Assembly: GCA_035640155.1 (NCBI GenBank)
Contig: DASQWR010000160.1
Span: forward strand, 1 to 13,107
Length of the DNA: 13,107 nt
Direction of reading: 5' to 3'
Source: JALYQB01 sp035640155
GTDB lineage: Bacteria; Actinomycetota; Actinomycetes; Mycobacteriales; Pseudonocardiaceae
The notes under the pieces were generated by a model. It did no database searches and was not told where the DNA came from. It was given only the letters and a program-made list of their open reading frames with translations. This document shows, piece after piece, positions 7,160 to 13,107 of this stretch. Position numbers and translations under genes: made by a program. Each line of letters starts with the position of its first letter. Position 1 is the first letter of the stretch.

Positions 7160-7852
7160 CTACTCTCCAACAGGATGGGAAGACAGGCCAGCACTGCGCG
7201 CCGCAGCAACAAATCGGAATGACAGGCGAGCATCCTTGTTTCCATACTGGTCCTCGACTCCCGAGTTCACGTCCACGGCGAAGGGCCGGACAACTTTCAC
7301 GGCATCCGCAACGTTGTCAGCGCGGAGCCCTCCAGCGAGTATTACCGGCAACGTCACCGGTGCGAGTGCATCGACTATCCTGCGGCTGATCGACCAGTCA
7401 TGTGTCCGGCCAGTTCCACCAAGCCGATCCGCTGTCCTGGAATCGAGGTGAACGGCATGGCAGGCGCCCACGGCCTGGGCTGCCTCGTCCACAGACTCCT
7501 GTCCGGTCACGTGAACTGCTCGCGTGATTCGACGCCTGCCATGTGATCGGCCAAATACAATCCCGAGCGTCTCGCAACTCACGAGACCATGAACCTGAAT
7601 AATGTCAACCCCCACCATCTCCGCAAGTCCCAGAATCTCCTCGGGACGCTCCAGGTGGGTCACCAGCACGGTCGAAACGTACGGTGGAGTGGCGGCAACA
7701 AGTTCGGCCGCCTGCTCCGGCGTGAGCGCATCCTCACTGCGAAGAGTGACACCACTGATGAAACCGACAGCATCGGCGCCGGAATCAATCGCGATTTTCA
7801 GGTCGACCATCGATCGAATACCGCAGATCTTGACTCGTGGACCAGCGCTCAT
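7160..7852 (-). CDS. Phosphoribosylanthranilate isomerase-like (TrpF family) protein, probable acquired gene
   Basis: TrpF isomerises phosphoribosylanthranilate in tryptophan synthesis. The protein (230 aa from ATG 7852) shows the family pattern: V-K-I-C-G-I-R with catalytic Cys10, G-A-D-A-V-G-F-I, V-D-I-I-Q-V-H-G, H-L-D-S with catalytic Asp137, L-G-G-T-G-R-T-H-D-W, V-I-L-A-G-G-L and V-D-V-N-S-G-V-E phosphate-binding loops. It differs from housekeeping TrpF after the first strand, with S-G-V-T-L-R-S-E-D-A-L in place of the usual S-P-R-Y. In-frame ATGs at 7867 and 7873 are alternatives; 7852 has GAGG five bases upstream and fits the family N-terminus. Many actinobacteria lack trpF and use bifunctional PriA. 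The gene is visibly poorer in GC, with many codons ending in A or T, unlike its neighbours. It may be a true TrpF or a TIM-barrel relative with another substrate. Confidence 0.85.
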   Translation of the reverse strand: MSAGPRVKICGIRSMVDLKIAIDSGADAVGFISGVTLRSEDALTPEQAAELVAATPPYVSTVLVTHLERPEEILGLAEMVGVDIIQVHGLVSCETLGIVFGRSHGRRRITRAVHVTGQESVDEAAQAVGACHAVHLDSRTADRLGGTGRTHDWSISRRIVDALAPVTLPVILAGGLRADNVADAVKVVRPFAVDVNSGVEDQYGNKDARLSFRFVAAARSAGLSSHPVGE

Positions 7853-7879
7853 CGCCGCCTCGGCCATCCTCATCCTGTC

Positions 7880-8161
7880 TTAGAACCATTGGTACTTGCT
7901 GTACCCTCCGCTGCTGGCCTTCATCGCGTTCCACCGCTTTCGGTCGAGGGTGGCGCCGTCCTGCGCGGCGGGCAGGGTGGGCTCGTTGCCCCGTGAGGAG
8001 GTCGTCGTGCCCGCCGCTCGGCGACACCATCGGGGGCCAGTCTCGACCGTACGGTGGCCCGTCGTGGGGACCGGGAGGCGCTGGTGAACTGCCCCAGCAG
8101 TCGATGGTGGACCTATCGGGAGCTGCGGGTCGAGGTCGACGCGGTGCCGTCGCGAGCGCAC
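7880..8161 (-). CDS. Candidate small ORF ending in an aromatic tail (YSKYQWF), upstream of the trpF-like gene
   Basis: A frame ends with TAA at 7880-7882, seven bases before the first possible trpF ATG. Its last 20 residues read R-K-R-W-N-A-M-K-A-S-S-G-G-Y-S-K-Y-Q-W-F. From about 8008 down to 7880 almost every codon ends in G or C, the pattern of real genes here; further upstream the pattern fades. The start is unclear. GTG 8161 gives 93 aa, ATG 7924 gives only 14 aa, and ATG 8030 would fit the protein-like part but is one base out of frame. I do not recognise a family. It could be a short protein with a damaged start, a peptide precursor, or chance coding. No attenuator fits in the seven-base gap. 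Confidence 0.35.
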   Translation of the reverse strand: MRSRRHRVDLDPQLPIGPPSTAGAVHQRLPVPTTGHRTVETGPRWCRRAAGTTTSSRGNEPTLPAAQDGATLDRKRWNAMKASSGGYSKYQWF

Positions 8162-8172
8162 CGCCTGAGCCC

Positions 8173-8202
8173 GTGCCCGACATCGGGCGCAGGACGTAGG
8201 CT
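8173..8202 (+). promoter_or_regulatory. Candidate cspB promoter and structured leader
   Basis: TAGGCT (8197-8202) is a typical actinobacterial -10 element. GTGCCC (8173-8178) is a weak -35 at 18 bp, and the inverted repeat CCCGA-CA-TCGGG (8176-8187) overlaps it. A start near 8209 leaves a leader of about 84 nt. That leader holds GC-rich inverted repeats (for example GGCACG-TTCCT-CGTGCC, 8230-8246), in keeping with the long structured leaders of cold shock genes. Confidence 0.45.
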
Positions 8203-8292
8203 GAGAGCCACGCGTCCCGGGTGCGCTCGGGCACGTTCCTCGTGCCGGGCGCTGCCCGTGCGCGGGAACTTCACGAGGGAACGGTGAGATCG

Positions 8293-8679
8293 GTGCCGAC
8301 CGGTAAGGTCAAGTGGTACGACGCGGGCAAGGGCTTCGGGTTCGTCACCCAGGAAGGAGGCGCGGACGTTTACGTCCGCGCCACCGCGCTGCCTGCCGGA
8401 GTGACCGGGCTGAGCAGTGGTCAGCGCGTTGAGTTCGGCATCGCGGACGGTCGCCGTGGCCCGCAGGCACTGTCGGTGCGGCTCGTCGACCCTCCACCCT
8501 CGGTGGTGGAGGCGCATCGCCGCCCGGCCGAGGAACTGCACGGCCTGATCGAAGACATGATCAAGCTGCTGGAGGACAAGGTGCAGCCCGGGTTGCGCCG
8601 CGGTCGCTACCCGGACCGGAAGAACTCCGCCCGCATCGCCGAGGTGGTACGCGCGGTCGCCCGCGAACTCGAGCCGTAA
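8293..8679 (+). CDS. cspB: Cold shock domain protein with actinobacterial C-terminal extension (CspB-like)
   Basis: This 128-aa single-stranded nucleic-acid-binding protein has a cold shock domain at about 1-66 (P-T-G-K-V-K-W-Y-D, RNP1-like K-G-F-G-F-V at 13-18, RNP2-like D-V-Y-V-R at 25-29). A C-terminal extension of about 60 residues (E-E-L-H-G-L-I-E-D-M-I-K-L-L-E to V-R-A-V-A-R-E-L) follows. Ordinary Csp proteins are near 67 aa. This longer form matches the protein next to moaA2 and rpfA in M. tuberculosis (cspB), including the G-R-Y-P-D-R-K motif (104-110). GTG 8293 is chosen because the family starts (M/V)-P-T-G-K-V-K-W-Y. GTG 8284, four bases after GAGGG, would add three residues and has the better binding site. 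The gene ends four bases before the convergent MFS gene, with no terminator visible between them. Confidence 0.92.
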   Translation: MPTGKVKWYDAGKGFGFVTQEGGADVYVRATALPAGVTGLSSGQRVEFGIADGRRGPQALSVRLVDPPPSVVEAHRRPAEELHGLIEDMIKLLEDKVQPGLRRGRYPDRKNSARIAEVVRAVARELEP

Positions 8680-8683
8680 GGGC

Positions 8684-10291
8684 TCAGCGTTCGTCGGCGG
8701 CGGAGTCGGCAGTGGACCACTCCCGCCGTTGTTCGTAGCGGGTCGACGCCGCGCCGCCGCGCCACCGCCTGGGTACCGGGTCGGGCTGCAGCGGTCGGTT
8801 CCCGCCGAAGCCGGGCAGCAGGGACGAGCCGCGGCGCACCAGCACCGTCTGTGTCAGGCTCAGCGCGAGCAACACCGACGCCGTGCTGAAGCCAATCCAG
8901 TACGTCGGGGGCAGCAGCACGCCCAGCGCGCCACCGATCACCCAGCTCAGCTGCAGCACCGTCTCGGACCGGCCGAAGGCCGAGGCGCGCGAGGACTCGG
9001 GCATGTCGCGCTGGATCACCGCGTCCAGGCACACCTTGCACAGCGCGCTGCCCGTGCCGGCCACCAGCGCGGTCACCGTCGCCACCACGATGCCCTGGAC
9101 CAGCGCGACCGTCACCGCCATCGCGAGACCTGCGACGATGCTCGCCACGATCACCTGCTCAGGCTTGCCGAAGTGCATCCGGGCGCCGAGGGCGTTGCCG
9201 AGGAAGCTGCCCGCGCCACCGGCGGCGCCGAACGCCCCGAGCAGCAGCAGCTGCTCCGTCGGGGAACCCTCCGTCTGCGCCTTGACTACGAACGCGACGA
9301 ACAGCGTGAGGAAACCGGTGAGCAGCCGCGCCGTGCTGTTGCCCCACAGCGCCATCATGACGCTGCGCCCGATCGGCTGTCGTCGGCGCGGTGCCCCATC
9401 GGCTGTCGTCGGCGCTCCAGCGGGTTGCGCGCGCAGGGAGGCGGGCATCTCACCCCTGGTGACCTCGACCCGGCTCGGGATCCGCAGGCAGAGCCAGACC
9501 CCCGCCGCGCAGACCACGGCGGTGAACCACAGCGCGGCCTCGGAGCCGAGCAGCGCGGCGAATCCAGCCGCCACGCCGCCGAGCACGCCGCCGGCCGCGA
9601 GCCCGAACACCGAGATCCGGGAGTTGGTCGTGACCAGGGTCATGTCCGGAGGCAGCACCCGCGGAGTCACCGCCGCCTTGAGCACGTTGAAGGACTTCGA
9701 GAGCACCATGAAGCCCAGCGCGGCAGGGTAGAGCAGCCAGTCGTCGAGGTGGACGGCCATCACGACCAGCAACAGGCAGCGACCCCCGAACGCGACAGCC
9801 ATCGCCACCCGACGGCCGCGCTGCACCCGGTCCAGTAACGGACCGATCACCGGGGCCACCACCGCGAACGGGGCCACCGTGATGAGCAGGTAGAGCGCCA
9901 CATTGCCACGGCTCTCGGCGGTGGCGGCGGCGAAGAACAGGGTGTTGGCCAGCGCGACGGCGATCGCGGCGTCAGCGGCGTAGTTCATCATTGTCGCGTA
10001 GGTCAGCGACGACAGCCCGGAGGTGCCGGCGCCGTCCGCGGTGGTCGCGGAGCGGAACATCCGGACGGCGGATCGGACGAGCTGGCGCCCCCGCCAGGCC
10101 ACGACGCGGGTGACGGTGATCTTGCGAGGCAGTTGGGGATGACCGACGCCCGGTGGCTGCGGTGCCGGTCCCGGTGGGGACGGCGGAGGGTGCGTCTGCG
10201 TGCTGCGTCGGCCGCGGCCCACCCCCGCGCCGCGGCGGGCCCCGCCCGGGTCGGGGTCTGCGGGGCCGGACGGGGAGGCGGACCGCTTCAC
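8684..10291 (-). CDS. MFS-type membrane transporter of unknown substrate
   Basis: The 535-aa protein has a proline- and arginine-rich cytoplasmic N-terminus (about 1-90) and then about 12 hydrophobic segments in two halves, separated by a charged loop near residues 275-310. Examples are L-Y-L-L-I-T-V-A-P-F-A-V-V-A-P-V-I-G-P-L-L-D-R, which carries the MFS-like G-P-L-L-D-R turn between helices 2 and 3, and L-L-L-L-G-A-F-G-A-A-G-G-A-G-S-F-L-G. The C-terminus is basic. Position beside cspB and length match the MFS protein Rv0876c of M. tuberculosis; the substrate is unknown. GTG 10291 is used: no ribosome binding site precedes it, but a -10-like hexamer sits just upstream, suggesting a leaderless message. 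A later in-frame start is possible, since the first 90 residues carry no membrane segment. Confidence 0.85.
   Translation of the reverse strand: MKRSASPSGPADPDPGGARRGAGVGRGRRSTQTHPPPSPPGPAPQPPGVGHPQLPRKITVTRVVAWRGRQLVRSAVRMFRSATTADGAGTSGLSSLTYATMMNYAADAAIAVALANTLFFAAATAESRGNVALYLLITVAPFAVVAPVIGPLLDRVQRGRRVAMAVAFGGRCLLLVVMAVHLDDWLLYPAALGFMVLSKSFNVLKAAVTPRVLPPDMTLVTTNSRISVFGLAAGGVLGGVAAGFAALLGSEAALWFTAVVCAAGVWLCLRIPSRVEVTRGEMPASLRAQPAGAPTTADGAPRRRQPIGRSVMMALWGNSTARLLTGFLTLFVAFVVKAQTEGSPTEQLLLLGAFGAAGGAGSFLGNALGARMHFGKPEQVIVASIVAGLAMAVTVALVQGIVVATVTALVAGTGSALCKVCLDAVIQRDMPESSRASAFGRSETVLQLSWVIGGALGVLLPPTYWIGFSTASVLLALSLTQTVLVRRGSSLLPGFGGNRPLQPDPVPRRWRGGAASTRYEQRREWSTADSAADER
9364..9415. repeat. 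26-bp near-tandem duplication inside the MFS gene
   Basis: Positions 9364-9389 and 9390-9415 match at 23 of 26 bases, with 18 bases identical (ATCGGCTGTCGTCGGCGC). Because 26 is not a multiple of three, the copies are read in different frames, as A-P-T-T-A-D in one and R-R-R-Q-P-I in the other. They fall in the loop between the two membrane halves, where sequence change is tolerated. Confidence 0.8.
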
Positions 10292-10298
10292 GGCTGTT

Positions 10299-10328
10299 AT
10301 TCTGCCGCACCTGGTCTCCCCATCTCAG
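10299..10328 (-). promoter_or_regulatory. Candidate leaderless promoter for the MFS gene
   Basis: On the minus strand CAGAAT (10299-10304) sits 7 bp before the GTG start, with CTGAGA (10323-10328) as a -35 at 18-bp spacing. Transcription would begin at or next to the start codon. This fits the absence of a ribosome binding site and would let the gene be read independently of the cyclotransferase gene upstream. Confidence 0.4.
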
Positions 10329-10356
10329 AGTGACACAGGGTCAGGGCGACACGTTC

Positions 10357-11151
10357 TCAGGCCGGCACGAAGCGCACCCGGAACATCGCGGGCCAGTTCT
10401 TGCCGGTGATCAGGAACTGGCTGGTCCCGGGGACCGCCGCGATCCCGTTGAGGACGCCAGCTCCGGCGCGCTGCTGCCTACTGAGCAGGCCCGATGCGTG
10501 GGCAACCCCGGTGACGGCGCCGGTCGAGGGATCGACGCGCACGATGCGGTCGGTCTGCCAGACGTTGGCCCACACCACCCCGCCCGCGCACTCGAGCTCG
10601 TTGAGCCGGGGAACGGGCCTGTCACCCGCGCGGACCTGCACGCTCCCGGTCGGAGTGAAGCTCGCCGGGTCGCGGAAGGTGAGCCGCGCGGTGCCGTCGC
10701 TCATCACCAGCCGCTCGCCGTCAGAGCACAGCCCCCAGCCCTCGCCGTCGTAACGCACCCGGCGCAGCTCGGAGAGGGTCTCCCGGTCGCGCTCGATCGC
10801 GACACCGTCGGTCCAGGTGAGCTGCCAGATCCGCGCGCCCACCACGGTGATGCCCTCGCCGAACAGCGGCTCCGGCAGCATCACCTCCGCCAGCACGCGG
10901 CCCGGCGTGGGCAGCGGGGTGGCCCGCAGGCGCGACTCGCCGGCCAGGCCGGTGCCCTCGTAGAGCACGCCGTCGGCGATCTCCAGGCCCTGGGTGAACA
11001 GGTCCTCGTCGTGGGGCAGGGTTTCCAGCACATCCACCCGCAGCATCGCGGCGCCGCGCTGGGCATCATTGTCGCCGCCGAGCGGCCGGTCCGCGCAGCC
11101 GACGGCGAGCACCGCTGCAAGGGCGAGGGCGGCGGGCAGCGGGCGGCGCAC
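10357..11151 (-). CDS. Glutaminyl-peptide cyclotransferase, probable lipoprotein
   Basis: The enzyme converts N-terminal glutamine of peptides or proteins to pyroglutamate. This is the beta-propeller type (glutamine cyclotransferase family), shown by F-T-Q-G-L-E-I then G-V-L-Y-E-G-T-G-L, F-G-E-G-I-T-V-V-G then I-W-Q-L-T-W-T-D-G, G-E-G-W-G-L-C then L-V-M-S-D-G, L-N-E-L-E-C then V-W-A-N-V-W, and L-N-G-I-A near the C-terminus. From GTG 11151 the protein is 264 aa. It starts with a short basic segment, a hydrophobic run and A-V-G-C, so Cys19 is probably lipidated and the enzyme faces outside the membrane. The longer upstream frame is rejected because it would bury the signal peptide and overlap the divergent gene. 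It stops 65 bp before the MFS start and may be cotranscribed with it. The physiological substrate is unknown. Confidence 0.88.
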   Translation of the reverse strand: MRRPLPAALALAAVLAVGCADRPLGGDNDAQRGAAMLRVDVLETLPHDEDLFTQGLEIADGVLYEGTGLAGESRLRATPLPTPGRVLAEVMLPEPLFGEGITVVGARIWQLTWTDGVAIERDRETLSELRRVRYDGEGWGLCSDGERLVMSDGTARLTFRDPASFTPTGSVQVRAGDRPVPRLNELECAGGVVWANVWQTDRIVRVDPSTGAVTGVAHASGLLSRQQRAGAGVLNGIAAVPGTSQFLITGKNWPAMFRVRFVPA

Positions 11152-11206
11152 CAGCGCAGCGTGGCACAGCTTGGCCAGCGCGGGCGGCGGAGGTGTGTTC
11201 GTGCGG

Positions 11207-11212
11207 CACAAT
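11207..11212 (+). promoter_or_regulatory. -10 element placing the DUF3027 gene on a leaderless transcript
   Basis: CACAAT lies exactly at -12 to -7 relative to the GTG at 11219, so transcription would begin on the start codon. The -35 region is not recognisable. The G run just before the GTG is too close to act as a normal ribosome binding site. Confidence 0.4.
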
Positions 11213-11218
11213 CGGGGG

Positions 11219-12100
11219 GTGGCCCCCGACACAGCAGGCAGCACCGGGATCGCTGAGCCCGCTACCGACCCCCGGCTGGCCGCTGCCGTGCAGACGGCCC
11301 GCGAGGCGGCGCGGACCGAGGCGGGGGAGAGTCCCGTCGGGTCGCACGTCGCAGCGCAGGTGGAGCCCCCCGGCGACGCCGTCACGCACCTGTTCGAGGC
11401 CGAGCTCCCCGGCTACCGGGGCTGGCACTGGGCCGTCACGCTGGCCACCGGCGGCCCGGAGTACCCGGTGACGGTGAGCGAGGTGGTGTTGCTCCCCGGC
11501 CCGGATGCGCTCGTCGCGCCGGAGTGGGTGCCGTGGACCGAGCGGGTGCGGGCGGGCGACCTGGGGGTCGGCGACCTGCTGCCCACCGCCCCGGACGATC
11601 CCCGACTCGTCCCCGGCTACCTCGCCGACGAGGACCCGGCGGGCGGCGCGCTGACCCCCGAGCTCGGTCTCGGCAGGGTTCGGGTGCTGTCCCGGGAGGC
11701 CCGCCTTGACCTGGCCGAGCGGTGGCGCGATGGGGAGCGCGGGCCGGGCTCACCGATGGCCCGCAGCGCCCCCGCCAGCTGCGTGACCTGCGGGTTCTAC
11801 CTCCCGCTTGCCGGCGCGCTGTCCGCGGCGTTCGGCGCGTGCGGCAATGAGCTCGCCCCGGCGGACGGCCAGGTCGTACACGCGGAGTACGGCTGCGGTG
11901 CGCACTCGGAGGTCGATGTCGACACCAGCGCGGCGATCCCGATCGCCGAGCTGGTCTACGACGATGCCGAGCTCGACATGCAGACCGTACCGGACACGCT
12001 GGACATGACGGACCCCGGCGACTCGGGCCACGGCGATTCGGACCCCGGCGACGTGGATACCGGCGACGTGGATACCGGAGCGCCGGGTACCTGGGCGTGA
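11219..12100 (+). CDS. DUF3027 family protein
   Basis: A 293-aa protein of unknown function. The middle part resembles the DUF3027 proteins of actinobacteria: H-L-F-E-A-E-L-P-G-Y-R-G-W-H-W-A-V-T-L-A, V-T-V-S-E-V-V-L-L-P-G-P-D-A-L-V-A-P-E-W-V-P-W and R-V-R-V-L-S-R-E-A-R. A cysteine-rich segment (C-V-T-C-G-F-Y at about 182-188, A-C-G-N-E, G-C-G-A-H-S-E) suggests a metal-binding site. The last 35 residues are an acidic, glycine- and aspartate-rich tail. No signal peptide or membrane segment is seen, so it is cytoplasmic. The start is GTG 11219; upstream frame extension overlaps the divergent cyclotransferase and is rejected. Its stop overlaps the start of the sacsin-like ATPase gene as GTGA, pointing to a functional pair. 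Function cannot be inferred from sequence. Confidence 0.85.
   Translation: MAPDTAGSTGIAEPATDPRLAAAVQTAREAARTEAGESPVGSHVAAQVEPPGDAVTHLFEAELPGYRGWHWAVTLATGGPEYPVTVSEVVLLPGPDALVAPEWVPWTERVRAGDLGVGDLLPTAPDDPRLVPGYLADEDPAGGALTPELGLGRVRVLSREARLDLAERWRDGERGPGSPMARSAPASCVTCGFYLPLAGALSAAFGACGNELAPADGQVVHAEYGCGAHSEVDVDTSAAIPIAELVYDDAELDMQTVPDTLDMTDPGDSGHGDSDPGDVDTGDVDTGAPGTWA
12047..12076 (+). repeat. 15-bp tandem repeat in the acidic tail of the DUF3027 gene
   Basis: GGCGACGTGGATACC occurs twice in direct succession (12047-12061, 12062-12076), and shorter GGCGA copies precede it. It encodes G-D-V-D-T twice in the disordered tail. It is in frame, so tail length may vary between strains. Confidence 0.85.
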
Positions 12101-13107
12101 GGCCAGACCCCTTCGGCACCGCCGCGTTGCGGGCCGGGGTGCTCACGGCGTGGCGCGCCTCCCCCACCCGCTTCCGGGAGGATGCCAACGCGGAGTCCGA
12201 CCTGGTCCGTGGCGGCTACGCGGAGCGGTTGCTGGTCGAGCTCGCCCAGAACGCCGCCGACGCCGCGCAGCGCGCCGGCACTCCCGGACGGCTGCGGGTG
12301 GTGGTCGAGGGCGGGGAGCTGCGGGTCGCGAACACCGGAATCCCGCTGGACGCCGAGGGGGTGGCCGCGCTGGCCGCCCTGCGCGCCTCGGCCAAGCGTG
12401 GCGCGGAGAGCGTCGGCCGGTTCGGCGTCGGGTTCGCCGCGGTGCTGACCGTCTCCGACGCCCCGCGGATCGTCTCGACCATCGGCGGGATCGGCTTCTC
12501 CGCCGAGCGCACCGCGGCTGCCGTCGTCGGTGATGCGGCGCTCCGCGAGGAGCTGGGCCGCCGCGACGGGCGGCCCCCGGTGTTGCGCCTGGTGTGGCCG
12601 GCCCAGGGAGCACCGCCGGAGGGGTTCGATACCGAGGTACAGCTGCCGCTGCGGGACGGGGTGGACGCCGCTGCGGTGCTCGCGGACTGCGCCGAGCAAG
12701 TGCCCGACCTGCTGCTCGCTCTGTCCTGGTTGAAGCGCATCGACGTCGCGGGCTGGGTGGTGCGCCGGGAGGGTACCGATCCGGTGCTGCTGCACAGCAC
12801 CAATCCGACGCGTCCGCACGTGCCCGAGGATGTCCAGCGGTGGCGGGTGGTGCGCCGCTGCGGCCGGTTCGCATCCGAGGCGCTCGCGGCGCTCGGGCCG
12901 GAGGCGCGCCCGGAGTGGAGCCTGTGCTGGGCGCTGCCGGTGGACGAGTCGGGGACACCGCTGCCGCTCGCCGACGACGTGCTGCACGCCCCGACCCGCA
13001 CCGCGCAGCGGCTCACCCTGCCCGCGCGGCTCGTCGCCGGGGTCCCGGTGGAGCCGTCCCGTCGGCACGTGCAGGCCGGCCCGGCCGCCGACGCGGTGCT
13101 CGCGGCT
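12097..13107 (+). CDS. Sacsin N-terminal/Hsp90-like GHKL ATPase-domain protein, cut by the window end
   Basis: An open frame of 337 codons runs from GTG 12097 to the last base. The N-terminal domain has the GHKL ATP-binding layout: N-box E-L-A-Q-N-A-A-D-A-A (about 48-57, compare E-L-I-Q-N-A-D-D-A in sacsin and E-L-I-S-N-A-S-D-A in Hsp90), G1-like V-A-N-T-G-I-P-L (about 76-83) and G2-like G-R-F-G-V-G-F-A-A-V-L (about 107-117). In G1 the usual ADP-contacting Asp appears as Asn (N-T-G), which may alter catalysis. Actinobacteria carry proteins of about 900-1000 aa of this type beside DUF3027 genes, often labelled molecular chaperone; the role is not established. The GTGA overlap with the preceding stop indicates translational coupling. 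Confidence 0.82.
   Translation, partial: MRPDPFGTAALRAGVLTAWRASPTRFREDANAESDLVRGGYAERLLVELAQNAADAAQRAGTPGRLRVVVEGGELRVANTGIPLDAEGVAALAALRASAKRGAESVGRFGVGFAAVLTVSDAPRIVSTIGGIGFSAERTAAAVVGDAALREELGRRDGRPPVLRLVWPAQGAPPEGFDTEVQLPLRDGVDAAAVLADCAEQVPDLLLALSWLKRIDVAGWVVRREGTDPVLLHSTNPTRPHVPEDVQRWRVVRRCGRFASEALAALGPEARPEWSLCWALPVDESGTPLPLADDVLHAPTRTAQRLTLPARLVAGVPVEPSRRHVQAGPAADAVLAA

Noticed and set aside
7880..7924. Tryptophan or aromatic attenuator leader peptide upstream of the trpF-like gene.
   Set aside because: Only seven bases separate its stop from the first possible trpF ATG, leaving no room for alternative hairpins, and it has no tandem Trp codons.

Overview
The window is very GC-rich DNA from an actinomycete. 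GTG starts, actinobacterial family versions of most proteins and one gene neighbourhood shared with Mycobacterium tuberculosis all point that way. The neighbourhood is XPB-type helicase partner, moaC, mog/moaE, rpfA, moaD2, moaA2, cspB and an Rv0876c-type MFS protein. Several features (fused MoaB-MoaE, extended CspB, DUF3027 next to a sacsin-like ATPase) suggest Pseudonocardiaceae or a relative, but the genus cannot be read from the sequence. All names come from reading motifs; no database was searched.

Layout. Positions 1-1118 (minus) hold the N-terminal part of an XPB-type helicase-associated protein. A divergent control region (1119-1273) carries a 15-bp palindrome, a possible promoter and four spaced copies of a 17-bp palindromic repeat. 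A plus-strand operon follows: a 59-aa hypothetical protein (1274-1453), an ACT-domain NAD-dependent malic enzyme (1460-2890), moaC (2921-3409) and a fused moaB-moaE (3406-4371). A strong hairpin (4377-4419) lies between this operon and the convergent rpf gene (4454-5176, minus).

The roughly 650 bases upstream of rpf (5177-5830) hold no convincing gene but much regulation: an apparent c-di-AMP (ydaO/yuaA) riboswitch, two Crp/GlxR-like palindromes and, at the far end, a terminator-like hairpin for moaD. Next comes a minus-strand operon read small ORF, trpF-like isomerase, moaA, moaD (8161 down to 5831). The trpF-like gene has clearly lower GC than its neighbours and looks inserted. From 7853 to 8292 there is no conserved gene, only the small ORF and the probable cspB promoter and leader.

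The right part has cspB (plus), an MFS-type transporter and a glutaminyl-peptide cyclotransferase lipoprotein (both minus). It ends with a DUF3027 gene translationally coupled to a sacsin/Hsp90-like ATPase that runs off the window (plus).

How the genes work together. MoaA and MoaC make cyclic pyranopterin monophosphate. MoaD and the MoaE half of the fusion convert it to molybdopterin, and the MoaB half would adenylylate that product. The window therefore encodes the molybdenum cofactor route up to adenylylated molybdopterin, split over two operons flanking a resuscitation-promoting factor. The most unusual content is the trpF-like insertion with its small upstream ORF ending in an aromatic tail, the 17-bp repeat array, and the layered control upstream of rpf.
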